From: a virus
Reading direction: 5' to 3' (one strand)
IMG/VR virus record: IMGVR_UViG_3300042691_036019
Location: 1 to 21,352 of that record
DNA length: 21,352 bases
Shown: positions 1 to 6,644 of the stretch, piece after piece
Numbering within the stretch: the first letter of the stretch is position 1
Layout of the letters: every line of letters starts with the position of its first letter
The notes under the pieces: model-generated
What the model saw: only the letters and a program-made list of their open reading frames with translations
Database searches by the model: none
Told to the model about the DNA's origin: nothing
Made by a program: the position numbers and the translations under genes

Positions 1-2
1 TA

Positions 3-185
3 ATAATAGATTACCCACTTAGTCAAGGTAAGACTATGGAAGAAGCCATTGCTTATGCTTCTATGTATTCGGGATGGAACACACACAAAGAAAATAATAG
101 GTGGGGTAGAGCTATTGGTATATACTCTATAGATAAGGATAGAACTGTATGTCACAGATGTCCTGATTGCGAAAAAACGTTTTAA
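3..185 (+). CDS. 3' end of a gene cut by the window edge, cysteine-rich tail
   Basis: The reading frame is open from base 3 and stops with TAA at 183-185, giving the last 60 residues of a protein that begins outside the window. It is rich in Trp, Tyr and Gly in the middle. It ends with a Cys-x2-Cys-x2-Cys cluster (CHRCPDC) a few residues before the stop, which could bind a metal. I do not recognise the family. The next gene starts 11 nt downstream in the same direction and also contains cysteine knuckles, so the two probably share an mRNA. Confidence 0.6.
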   Translation: MIDYPLSQGKTMEEAIAYASMYSGWNTHKENNRWGRAIGIYSIDKDRTVCHRCPDCEKTF

Positions 186-196
186 AAAGGTTTAAA

Positions 197-478
197 ATGG
201 ATTTATACGTTTGTCGTTGTTGTGGTAAAAATGACTTATTAACAGATCAGATGAAAAAAGAAAAGTTTTTACATTCTAATAGAAGAGGCATCTGTAAGAA
301 ATGTAGTTCTAAAAACGAATCAAATCAAGAAATGATCCGTAGAGCTAACAAAAATCCTGAAAATTATCTATCTTGTGACAAATGTGACGGTATAATGAAA
401 AACATGACTGGCGGAAGATTTAACATCAAAAGAACTAATTGTAGATATTGTAAAAGCGAAAGCGTTTCAGCTTATTAA
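197..478 (+). CDS. Small protein with four CxxC knuckles, probable zinc finger
   Basis: This 93-residue protein has Cys pairs at about residues 6/9, 33/36, 60/63 and 82/85, enough for two zinc sites. The spacing resembles the treble-clef or ribbon fingers found at the N-terminus of phage HNH and endonuclease VII-like proteins, but no nuclease domain follows. The frame is open from a TTG at 167. I chose the ATG at 197 because it lies beyond the upstream stop and has an AAAAAGG-like ribosome site. It is Lys/Arg-rich, so nucleic-acid binding is plausible. The cytochrome gene follows 3 nt after its stop. Function beyond metal binding is unknown. Confidence 0.75.
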   Translation: MDLYVCRCCGKNDLLTDQMKKEKFLHSNRRGICKKCSSKNESNQEMIRRANKNPENYLSCDKCDGIMKNMTGGRFNIKRTNCRYCKSESVSAY

Positions 479-481
479 AAT

Positions 482-778
482 ATGAAAATATTACTTTTTT
501 TAGCATTATTAAACGTTAGCTATGCTCAATCGGGTCAAGCTTTATATAAAACTAAATGTGCTTCTTGTCACAATTTAAACCCAACTAAACCTGGTAGTAT
601 TGGTCCTGATATAGCTGGATCTAGTCTAGAGCTAGTGCGATTAAAAACGCAAAATAGAACATATCCGGCTAACTATAAACCAAAAAGAAAGACTAGGGTA
701 ATGCCAATAATTAAGTTATCAGAAACGCAAATAAAAAATATACATGAATATATAAATACTTTTTTGAAAAAGAAATAA
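482..778 (+). CDS. Small exported class I c-type cytochrome
   Basis: The 98-residue product starts with a hydrophobic signal peptide (residues 1-15, likely cleavage after the Ala of SYA). It then has the haem c attachment motif CASCH at 26-30. The sequence after it (GPD at 41-43) is typical of small mono-haem cytochromes. A Met-Pro pair at 74-75 supplies the probable sixth haem ligand, and a C-terminal helix (about 80-95) completes the fold. Size and order fit a complete class I cytochrome c. It would need the host Sec and cytochrome c maturation systems and would carry electrons in the periplasm. The gene starts 3 nt after the zinc protein, with no clear ribosome site of its own, so coupling is likely. 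A cytochrome is unusual cargo for a phage. Redox partners cannot be inferred here. Confidence 0.88.
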   Translation: MKILLFLALLNVSYAQSGQALYKTKCASCHNLNPTKPGSIGPDIAGSSLELVRLKTQNRTYPANYKPKRKTRVMPIIKLSETQIKNIHEYINTFLKKK

Positions 779-780
779 GT

Positions 781-1011
781 TTATTGATAGATTATTTTAC
801 TTTTTTCTGATGTAAGAAAGCTTCTTGTGTAAGAAATAATCCCTCTAGCTTCCAGACTTTTTAAAGCTTCTCTAACTGATCTTACGCTACAGCTAATTTC
901 CTTAGCTAAATTTTCTTGTGAAATAGACAGGGTTTTTTCAGTAAGGTTTAAATAAAGAACAATTTTTAATTCAACAGGTCCAAGCGTTTTAATATGTTCT
1001 AAATTTACCAC
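781..1011 (-). CDS. Winged helix-turn-helix DNA-binding protein
   Basis: This 76-residue protein is almost entirely one winged-helix domain. The helices around 'QENLAKEISCSVRSVREAL' (residues about 32-50) form the helix-turn-helix, and the basic C-terminal 'RGIISYTRSF' strand region resembles the wing. It probably acts as a transcription regulator. The start is GTG at 1011, chosen for a strong TAGGAG ribosome site five bases upstream. It is the last gene of the leftward block and converges with the cytochrome gene, with 2 nt between the stops. Target sites are unknown. Confidence 0.75.
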   Translation of the reverse strand: MVNLEHIKTLGPVELKIVLYLNLTEKTLSISQENLAKEISCSVRSVREALKSLEARGIISYTRSFLTSEKSKIIYQ

Positions 1012-1019
1012 TTTAACTC

Positions 1020-1163
1020 CTAAAAAATTAGAATAGCAACACTAAAGCCAATTAACATTAACGAAAAAACTAAAACAGGATTAATTGAAAAAATGGAAGA
1101 AAGTAAACTTATTCCGATTAGTAAACATAATCCTCCAATTAATTTTAACATACTTTTTGCCAT
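1020..1163 (-). CDS. 47-residue membrane mini-protein
   Basis: Translating the leftward strand from ATG 1163 gives 47 residues, nearly all hydrophobic. Two membrane segments (about 6-24 and 28-47) are joined by a short loop with Pro. The start overlaps the end of the upstream 140-residue gene. An alternative ATG at 1151 would lose four residues. No strong ribosome site is visible, so coupling to the upstream gene is likely. It could be a small holin-like or membrane-modifying peptide, but nothing in the sequence proves this. Confidence 0.5.
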   Translation of the reverse strand: MAKSMLKLIGGLCLLIGISLLSSIFSINPVLVFSLMLIGFSVAILIF

Positions 1164-1567
1164 AAACTATTTCTTAATATCCTTAATTTTTCTGATAAAA
1201 GTTCTTCAGGAGCATCCATAACAATTTCTTTATCGATATGGGGGTATTTATTACAAACGTAATTAAAAGCAAACTTAACAACTTTCCTTTGCCATAAACG
1301 TATTAAAGGAGCAAAAAATCTAAGGGGTCTACACGTAACGTCGAATCGCCAAAGCCAATTAGGATATTGGCTGTAAACATAACCTGGGTGTGTCATAGAG
1401 TGGAGTGTTCCATCACATAAATCTATCGTCCATCGAGCAGTACCAAACTTTTCCTTACTATGAACTCCTATTCTACCAAATTTTTGCATAATATTAGTAG
1501 CTTCATCTATAGCCATATATAAAGATTGCCAATCAAAGTCTGTATCATTCCAATGATGAAAAGGCAT
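1145..1567 (-). CDS. Conserved phage protein with a KEKFGxxR motif, unknown function
   Basis: The 140-residue product contains 'HSKEKFGTARWTIDL' (about residues 37-51). It matches a KEKFG-T-R motif I recognise from many small phage proteins of unknown role. The rest is rich in Trp and Tyr and has basic stretches; there is no signal peptide or membrane span. The ATG at 1567 overlaps the stop of the upstream mini-protein (TAATG) and has a GGGG ribosome-site remnant. Its neighbours are tiny membrane proteins. No catalytic motif is visible. Confidence 0.7.
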   Translation of the reverse strand: MPFHHWNDTDFDWQSLYMAIDEATNIMQKFGRIGVHSKEKFGTARWTIDLCDGTLHSMTHPGYVYSQYPNWLWRFDVTCRPLRFFAPLIRLWQRKVVKFAFNYVCNKYPHIDKEIVMDAPEELLSEKLRILRNSLWQKVC

Positions 1568-1692
1568 TACATTAACCCCAGTAAAATTCTAGATAATAAA
1601 AAACCTAAAAATATATCTAAAAAACCACCAACAAAAAAAGCTAATATAGGATTATTTTTTCCAAAATTTGTCGTTAATAATAAAGCAATCAT
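1567..1692 (-). CDS. 41-residue membrane mini-protein
   Basis: Translation from ATG 1692 gives 41 residues with a hydrophobic N-terminal stretch, a short polar loop (about 9-15) and a long Gly/Phe/Leu-rich membrane segment (about 16-38). An AAAGGAAA ribosome site lies at good distance, inside the last codons of the upstream gene. The TAA stop overlaps the ATG of the next gene (TAATG), which supports real, coupled translation. The function is unknown. Confidence 0.6.
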   Translation of the reverse strand: MIALLLTTNFGKNNPILAFFVGGFLDIFLGFLLSRILLGLM

Positions 1693-1694
1693 AA

Positions 1695-1907
1695 TTATTT
1701 CCTTTCATCAACTAGACGAACTAGAGTTTCAAAATCAGAATAATATACAGTATACTGACGATCATTAGCGAGAACAATTGTTACTTCGTTGTCGTCCGCT
1801 TTATCAGGATTTCTTTCTTTATAAATGGCAGCTATTTGCTTAGGATTGATAGCTACTTGATGATTAAGGTTTTTTGAATAAGCGTTAGCTAAAGTGAAAA
1901 TAAACAT
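1695..1907 (-). CDS. 70-residue beta-rich protein, FlbD-like pattern, unknown
   Basis: The 70-residue product has the pattern 'VAINPKQIAAI' followed by 'VTIVLANDRQYTVYYSDFETLVRLV'. This is a short beta-rich arrangement similar in outline to FlbD-like small proteins; the similarity is only by eye and may be convergent. It has a very strong GGGAGG ribosome site seven to eight bases before ATG 1907, suggesting good expression. A weakly hydrophobic N-terminus is present but does not look like a full signal peptide. It sits between two membrane mini-proteins. Confidence 0.65.
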   Translation of the reverse strand: MFIFTLANAYSKNLNHQVAINPKQIAAIYKERNPDKADDNEVTIVLANDRQYTVYYSDFETLVRLVDERK

Positions 1908-1916
1908 ACGACCTCC

Positions 1917-2069
1917 CTAGTCCTTTTTTAATTTTAACGCTTTAATATAAAAAACACAAGCTACAATTCCTAAAAATATTCCGGTCATGGGTGCTTCACA
2001 ATGTAAAGCGTAAATATTCATTAGAGAAAAAAAGTTACCAATAGAAGTGTAAATTAATAGTTGTTTCAT
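1917..2069 (-). CDS. 50-residue membrane mini-protein behind a terminator
   Basis: From ATG 2069 the frame encodes 50 residues with hydrophobic segments at about 4-20 and 28-43 and a Lys-rich tail, consistent with a small inner-membrane protein. Its ATG directly follows the nine-T tail of an intrinsic terminator, and no Shine-Dalgarno sequence fits. Expression would therefore need terminator read-through with coupling to a 12-codon ORF that crosses the hairpin, or an internal start at Met17 or Met28. It is open throughout, and its stop falls just before the strong ribosome site of the next gene. Confidence 0.5.
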   Translation of the reverse strand: MKQLLIYTSIGNFFSLMNIYALHCEAPMTGIFLGIVACVFYIKALKLKKD

Positions 2070-2103
2070 AAAAAAAAATGAGCCAGATAGAACATCTGAC
2101 TCA
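2070..2103 (-). terminator. Intrinsic terminator of the RNR-SemiSWEET transcript
   Basis: On the leftward strand a 10-bp stem (TGAGTCAGAT with ATCTGGCTCA, one wobble pair) closes a 5-nt loop (2089-2093) and is followed by nine T residues (2078-2070). This is a textbook rho-independent terminator. It separates the SemiSWEET gene from the mini membrane protein genes downstream. Confidence 0.85.
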
Positions 2104-2121
2104 TTCCAAAAGGAGGTCTTT

Positions 2122-2141
2122 CTACAAAAAATGTTTTGTAG
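2122..2141. other. Perfect 8-bp hairpin next to an AGGAGG/CCTCCT sequence
   Basis: CTACAAAA and TTTTGTAG form an 8-bp stem around a 4-nt loop. It lies 20 nt from the terminator, with AGGAGG on the plus strand (CCTCCT on the transcribed leftward RNA) between them. It falls in the untranslated gap after the SemiSWEET gene and could be an RNA 3'-end structure or a protein site. Confidence 0.45.
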
Positions 2142-2179
2142 TAGGGGTAATTAAATTTTACTAAAGTTTTTATTTATAA

Positions 2180-2434
2180 TCAATCTTTTTTTACAGGAAA
2201 GCATTTATATTTCCAAATAATGCCTAAAAACACTAGGTTAGCCGAATAATTTACTATTAAAGGTAAGTCTTTTTTAGGTACAATGTACAGTAAAGTGAAT
2301 AATTCACCAAGCGTCCAAAGTATTAGAAAGTTTAGGGAAATTCCTTCACTATGACCTTGTTTAATAGATAACAAACATTGCGGAAACCCACAAATAGCTA
2401 AGCAAATACTTCCAATATATCCAATAAATTCCAT
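2180..2434 (-). CDS. SemiSWEET-type (PQ-loop) membrane transporter
   Basis: The 84-residue product has three hydrophobic helices (about 4-22, 33-51 and 58-75), the size and topology of bacterial SemiSWEET half-transporters. The first helix contains the Phe-Pro-Gln of the PQ-loop motif at 17-19. 'GISLNFLILW' begins the second helix, and conserved-type Asn residues ('VNYSANL') occur in the third. Family members dimerise to move sugars or other small solutes across the inner membrane; the substrate here cannot be read from sequence. ATG 2434 has a strong AAGGAG site and overlaps the stop of the upstream gene (TAATG), making it the last gene of a coupled nrdJ-HNH-miniprotein-SemiSWEET unit. Other PQ-loop families remain possible. 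Confidence 0.75.
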   Translation of the reverse strand: MEFIGYIGSICLAICGFPQCLLSIKQGHSEGISLNFLILWTLGELFTLLYIVPKKDLPLIVNYSANLVFLGIIWKYKCFPVKKD

Positions 2435-2586
2435 TATAACTCCTTTAATTTACAAGAATACTTCCAAGTTTTCTTTATCTTAGATAACTCTCTACCAACT
2501 TTTCGACAGTTATCTTCCTTTAAAAACTTATACTTATGTTTTATAGTGGTATTCAGTAAAATAATAGTTAGTACCCATAGCTTCAT
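2434..2586 (-). CDS. 50-residue secreted or anchored two-cysteine mini-protein
   Basis: From ATG 2586 this small gene gives an N-terminal hydrophobic export segment (about 3-13). A strongly basic helical region follows, with two cysteines 18 positions apart, suited to one disulfide in the periplasm. Its ATG overlaps the HNH stop (ATGA) and its TAA overlaps the SemiSWEET start (TAATG). A similar layout, short signal then Cys-x20-Cys, occurs in the mini-protein at 7573-7728. The function is unknown. Confidence 0.6.
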   Translation of the reverse strand: MKLWVLTIILLNTTIKHKYKFLKEDNCRKVGRELSKIKKTWKYSCKLKEL

Positions 2587-3128
2587 AAATTACTTCTCAT
2601 ATCTCTAAAATATTTAGTCATACCATACCATTCCTCATGCGAATATCTATTTCCTTTAGAATTATTACATCTCCAACAACATACAATTAAGTTTGATTTT
2701 TCATATCCATTTGAATTATTCATCCTGTCTAAGTTATATCTAGACCCATTTTTAAATAGATTAACTTTTGTCCACTTAACTTCCTCATAACAATATTGAC
2801 AATTATTAATTTTGGTAAATTCTAAAAATTCAATATAAGTTAGAGTTACTTTAATACTTTTTTCAATTGCATTTTTTAATAAATTATTATATAAGGCTTC
2901 GTAGGGTCTTTTTACGGTAGGGTTAGGTACTAACCTAGCTTTTTTTAATTTTATTAAATTAGCACATCTTTTACAATTACCAGACCAATTACTTAAACAG
3001 TATTTATCCCTATAAATAATATTTGTACAATTTTCATTTTTACATCTACATTTAAAATAGGAGACCAATTTTTTTATTGATCCCCTTTCTTTTTTAACTT
3101 CTTCTAAAATTAATTCTTGATTTTTCAT
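2583..3128 (-). CDS. Free-standing HNH endonuclease with N-terminal zinc knuckles
   Basis: The 181-residue protein has an N-terminal cysteine-rich module (Cys near 27, 29, 34, 44, 52 and 55). An HNH module of the phage type follows: Cys pair at 110/113, the 'YNLDRMNNSNGY' beta-hairpin (about 131-142), and 'CWRCNN' with Cys at 151/154. Such enzymes nick or cut DNA and are often mobile next to nucleotide-metabolism genes. The frame extends upstream to 3155, but I chose ATG 3128 because it overlaps the ribonucleotide reductase stop (ATGA), with GGAG upstream. The reductase C-terminus is intact, so this is a free-standing gene and not an intron ORF. Confidence 0.85.
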   Translation of the reverse strand: MKNQELILEEVKKERGSIKKLVSYFKCRCKNENCTNIIYRDKYCLSNWSGNCKRCANLIKLKKARLVPNPTVKRPYEALYNNLLKNAIEKSIKVTLTYIEFLEFTKINNCQYCYEEVKWTKVNLFKNGSRYNLDRMNNSNGYEKSNLIVCCWRCNNSKGNRYSHEEWYGMTKYFRDMRSNL

Positions 3129-5011
3129 TTTATTGGACAAACTCCAGTTGCACATTCTGCGTCCATTTCAAAATCACCTATTACTGAAAGAGATTCAATT
3201 TTTTTCACTTTAGCAGAAAGTTTATCAAATTGTTCTTCATTAATTTCTTCTAAAGGTGCTTGAATAAATCCATGTTCCGAATGTAATAAAAAGGAAACAG
3301 TTTTTAAATAAAAATTATAGTTTTTCGAAAGCCATTGTTTAATTTCTTGAAGTTCTTCTTTTTTATAATAAATAGTAACTGACACAGCATTATCAGACCA
3401 TTCTTTTTGTAATCTTTTAATAACTTCTAATTGATCAATAGCTGTCATATCTTTAGCAAATGTAGTTCCTTTTGGAAAACAACTAGGAAATGAAACAACC
3501 ACCGTGTTTTTATCTTCAGTTCCATCAAAGTTTTTCTGAAACTCTATAGGATATCCATGACTTCTACAAACTTCAACTAATGAATTATTAGATGCAATTC
3601 TAATACGTCTAATGTGATATTGAGAATAACCCGGATGTGCCCCAGGAGTTACTCCTGCTAATAAACTTAAAGTACCACTAGGTTTAACTGTAGTAAGTTT
3701 AATAGAAGTCGGAAATCCATTTTTTTTAGAATAATCAACGTCATAAGCTCTAAGCATTTCATAAGCATCTGAAAGCCAAGAACGTTGTTCTTCCGTTGCT
3801 TGTAAATATCCTGTAATACCAATTCCCATTCGCATATTTTTATGAACAATAGCTTCTGTTTCAGGGTGATGACAGGGTAAAGATAAACTATGTTTAGCAA
3901 TTCTATAAAGATTTTTTAAAACTTGAAACAATCTTTTTTTAGTTTTAATATTTGGGAGAAAAGTTTCAGCTAAACAACAAGTTTCTTTATCTTCTAAAGA
4001 TTGTTCAGCACAAGGATTAAATCCAATTATGTTAGAATCTGGATATTGTGTTTCTCCTGTTCTACCAATAGTTTGAGCAAGTTTAAGATTAATTAATCCG
4101 TAAGGTTCACCGTTACCATTGTAACCTTGCCAAAATTGTTCAGGTAAAAGAGAAAAATCATTACAAACAACAGAATTATTTGACATCGCTCTCCAATTAG
4201 GAATATTACCTAAATCCCAACGTTTAGCATTTAAAAATTGTAAATCATCCATATCACCAATAGCAATTTGTGCGGATCTTCTTACATTTCCCGCTACAAC
4301 TACAGACCCAATAATATTCATTATATCTAAACAATCAATCGGACGAACTTTTTTACTAGCTCGAGAATTTAAAAGCTTATTAATTTCTGTAATTCCCCAA
4401 CAAAGATCTTCTGGTCCTGAAGCAACTCCGCCAAATCCTTTAATTAAAGTTCCTTTCCCACGAATACAAATAGTAGAGTAACTAAACCCTTTTCCGGTTA
4501 TAAAATGCGATTCTAAAGTTTTTTGAAGAAGTTCTACCCATCCTTGACGAGTATCGGGAACAATATAATCAGCATCTTTTGTATCTTGTCTTATAATTTT
4601 AACTTTTTTAGGTTTTGGAAGCTCGTATACATGTTCTCTTTGAATATTAAACCCAACCCCACATCCTAACATTAACATATCCATAGCCCAAGTAAAAGGA
4701 CGAATAGGTTCATTTACAAGCGTTACAGCGCAGTTTTGTAAAGAAGGTAATCCAAGTTTATCAACAGTTTTTGTTCCTAATTGCCATAAAAAACGTCCAG
4801 CTACAATACCTTCTAAATTAAGCATCATTTGTCTAACATCTTCTTTTTCTTCTGAAGTAAATCCAACTTTTAATTGTTTATCACAAGCGTTTAATACTCT
4901 TTCAATAGTTTGTTCAAATTCTTCTGTTGGGGAATTATCTTCATCTTTTAATTTTCTAGCATAAGTTCTTTTAAATGTCGGATAACCTATAGGACCCCAA
5001 GGAATTGTCAT
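3125..5011 (-). CDS. nrdJ: Adenosylcobalamin-dependent (class II) ribonucleotide reductase
   Basis: The 628-residue enzyme would reduce ribonucleotides to deoxyribonucleotides for phage DNA synthesis using a B12-generated thiyl radical. Key residues follow the Lactobacillus leichmannii enzyme. They include the first active-site Cys in 'LQNCAV' (Cys94), the 'NPCAEQSL' loop with the radical Cys334 and Glu336, the partner Cys345 eleven residues on, the 'GNVRRSAQIAIGD' segment (about 241-253) and the C-terminal redox pair in 'CATGVCPIK'. It is about 110 residues shorter than the bacterial enzyme. ATG 5011 has an AAGGAAA ribosome site. It heads the group coupled to HNH, a mini-protein and SemiSWEET. 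Oxygen independence would let it work in aerobic or anoxic hosts that have B12. Confidence 0.93.
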   Translation of the reverse strand: MTIPWGPIGYPTFKRTYARKLKDEDNSPTEEFEQTIERVLNACDKQLKVGFTSEEKEDVRQMMLNLEGIVAGRFLWQLGTKTVDKLGLPSLQNCAVTLVNEPIRPFTWAMDMLMLGCGVGFNIQREHVYELPKPKKVKIIRQDTKDADYIVPDTRQGWVELLQKTLESHFITGKGFSYSTICIRGKGTLIKGFGGVASGPEDLCWGITEINKLLNSRASKKVRPIDCLDIMNIIGSVVVAGNVRRSAQIAIGDMDDLQFLNAKRWDLGNIPNWRAMSNNSVVCNDFSLLPEQFWQGYNGNGEPYGLINLKLAQTIGRTGETQYPDSNIIGFNPCAEQSLEDKETCCLAETFLPNIKTKKRLFQVLKNLYRIAKHSLSLPCHHPETEAIVHKNMRMGIGITGYLQATEEQRSWLSDAYEMLRAYDVDYSKKNGFPTSIKLTTVKPSGTLSLLAGVTPGAHPGYSQYHIRRIRIASNNSLVEVCRSHGYPIEFQKNFDGTEDKNTVVVSFPSCFPKGTTFAKDMTAIDQLEVIKRLQKEWSDNAVSVTIYYKKEELQEIKQWLSKNYNFYLKTVSFLLHSEHGFIQAPLEEINEEQFDKLSAKVKKIESLSVIGDFEMDAECATGVCPIK

Positions 5012-5043
5012 TAAATTTCCTTTTGTAATTTTGGTTATTGAAA

Positions 5044-5160
5044 TTATAACTTATTTTTATCAAGAAATAAATTACTTTTTTCACATTCTTGACAAGCACA
5101 TTCGTATTCAGTTCCTTTCACTTGATCTTTAACACAAACAGAACCAATTGAATCAGCCAT
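5044..5160 (-). CDS. 38-residue cysteine-rich mini-protein
   Basis: An AAGGAG ribosome site precedes ATG 5160, and the frame runs 38 codons to TAA. The peptide has Cys at about 9, 21, 23 and 26 ('YECACQEC'), a possible zinc or iron site, and a Lys/Asn-rich tail. It sits between the 183-residue gene, whose stop is 12 nt upstream, and nrdJ. The strong ribosome site and tight packing support it as a real gene. The function is unknown. Confidence 0.6.
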   Translation of the reverse strand: MADSIGSVCVKDQVKGTEYECACQECEKSNLFLDKNKL

Positions 5161-5172
5161 AAAGCTCCTTTG

Positions 5173-5724
5173 TTAACTACCTACTATCCAATGATAACTG
5201 TTCGCTTTATATTTAGGCAAGTTCTTTTTATCATCTATTAAAGCAGCGTCTAAAAATTTTATTCTGTATTGAGGATATAAAACAAAATAATCATCTGTAG
5301 TTTGTATAGCGTGAAGTTGTTTCCAGTGTGTTGGATGTCTAGAATATCCCTCTCCAATAAAATCTATTGTAAAAAGGTATTTTCCAAGCTTATTTATGTG
5401 CTCACCCTTAACTTCGCATTCAGCATATCGCAATGATTCCATTGTAAATACTTCTATAGAATCACTTATACAATCCCACATTTGAGCATCAAATAATTCA
5501 AGTTTTCTATCCAATAATTTTTCTGTAAAAGTTATTGCATTTGCCGGTAAGCCAGTAAATAAAGCTCCGTTATCCAATAAAACAGTAAACTGAAGCGCTT
5601 GATTTTGTCTAGCCCTAACTGAAATTAAATGACCGCCAGTTTTACCTTCCTGACTAGAATCACTATCAAATAAAAAATAATCCCAAACAAAAACTCGAAT
5701 AGGAGGCAAATTTTGATTATTCAC
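5173..5724 (-). CDS. Conserved phage protein of unknown function, 183 residues
   Basis: The product begins 'LPPIRVFVWDYFLFDSD' and is acidic, aromatic and predicted soluble, with no signal or membrane segment. The N-terminal half looks beta-rich ('HLISVRARQNQALQFTVLLDNGALF'). I recognise this layout from phage hypothetical proteins but not from a characterised family. The start is GTG 5724, which overlaps the glycosyltransferase stop (GTGA), with GGAAG upstream. It is placed between the glycosyltransferase and the ribonucleotide reductase. Confidence 0.72.
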   Translation of the reverse strand: MNNQNLPPIRVFVWDYFLFDSDSSQEGKTGGHLISVRARQNQALQFTVLLDNGALFTGLPANAITFTEKLLDRKLELFDAQMWDCISDSIEVFTMESLRYAECEVKGEHINKLGKYLFTIDFIGEGYSRHPTHWKQLHAIQTTDDYFVLYPQYRIKFLDAALIDDKKNLPKYKANSYHWIVGS

Positions 5725-6644
5725 TTAAAAACTTCCATTTCGACCATACAATCAATAAACTTATTAGCTGTCATTTTAGTTACACACTCAGCTAATTCCA
5801 TTTTTCTAGGACAATCGTTAAAATTCCAACGATTTAAAGACCAGTTAGATTCACAAAAATTACATAAAATATTCGGAACCACAGATCGAGTTTTAGCTAA
5901 ACCTCTATAAGGAATTCGTAAATCTGGACGTATTGTAGTAAAACCACAAACAACTGGTACATCCGTTGTAAATGCTAAATGGATTGGTCCAGAATCCATT
6001 CCTATAACACACTTAGACATCCCCATAATTGTAGCCAGTTCTTCAAGGGTTGTTTGATTCATCAAGTCTACACCAAATCCTGGGTAAGTAAATTCAGTTT
6101 TAGCTAAATTCTTTTTCCAAATACTAATAGCTCCAGTTTTACCAACATAAACAGGGATTAACCCCCTAGCTTGTACATATTCAGCAATTTTTACAATCTC
6201 AGATGCAGGGATGGTTCTTTGACGATCACGAAAGGTAGTTATAAGAACTACAGCTTTACTGAAATCTACATTAAATTTGGATACATCAACTTTTGGTAGC
6301 GGGACATATTTTGTCTCGTAGTCTTTTAAAACACGTCCTAATAAACCAATAGAAGCATATTCAGTTAGTTTTAAACGTGAAGGAGTAAGACGACAATTTA
6401 AACCAGAGCCAACCAACATATTTAAATGACGAACTGCATAGGACTTATCGTACTCAGGTTTAACTTCAACAAACTTGTCTTCTGGAATAAAAGGAAATAA
6501 ACATTTAAAGTGTTCGTGAATACCTACTAGATAATTACCAGTAGAATGAAAGTTATCTATAGCATATTTTAATGTAGGCGCACTAGCGATTAAATCTCCA
6601 ACTGCTGCGCTATTTAAACAGTAAACAACTTTATCTGAAACCAT
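5721..6644 (-). CDS. Glycosyltransferase family 9 (LPS heptosyltransferase-like)
   Basis: The 307-residue product has the GT-B features of family 9. It has an N-terminal 'NSAAVGDLIASAPTLKYA' segment (about 10-27), where the Gly-Asp after a small-residue run is conserved. Near the C-terminus it has 'VIGMDSGPIHLAFTTDVPVV', the family's nucleotide-sugar binding signature. Family members transfer ADP-heptose or similar sugars onto lipopolysaccharide. In a phage it could modify the host surface, phage DNA or a virion protein. A TTG at 6656 is in frame, but ATG 6644 overlaps the upstream stop (TAATG) and has TTGGAG at proper spacing, so I use it. The C-terminal Cys-rich part ('NILCNFCESN') might bind metal. 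Confidence 0.85.
   Translation of the reverse strand: MVSDKVVYCLNSAAVGDLIASAPTLKYAIDNFHSTGNYLVGIHEHFKCLFPFIPEDKFVEVKPEYDKSYAVRHLNMLVGSGLNCRLTPSRLKLTEYASIGLLGRVLKDYETKYVPLPKVDVSKFNVDFSKAVVLITTFRDRQRTIPASEIVKIAEYVQARGLIPVYVGKTGAISIWKKNLAKTEFTYPGFGVDLMNQTTLEELATIMGMSKCVIGMDSGPIHLAFTTDVPVVCGFTTIRPDLRIPYRGLAKTRSVVPNILCNFCESNWSLNRWNFNDCPRKMELAECVTKMTANKFIDCMVEMEVFK

Noticed and set aside
167-196. Longer start (TTG) for the four-knuckle zinc protein
   Set aside because: It overlaps the upstream stop and has no ribosome site; ATG 197 is better placed.
2132-2155. Seven-codon rightward ORF after AGGAGG
   Set aside because: No rightward gene follows and the AGGAGG lies in the leftward 3' region; probably chance.
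2583-3155. HNH gene as part of an intron in nrdJ
   Set aside because: The reductase C-terminus with its CATGVCPIK redox tail is complete and overlaps the HNH start, so no second exon is needed.
5713-5910. Rightward 65-residue frame
   Set aside because: It is antisense to the glycosyltransferase and has no ribosome site or recognisable motif.
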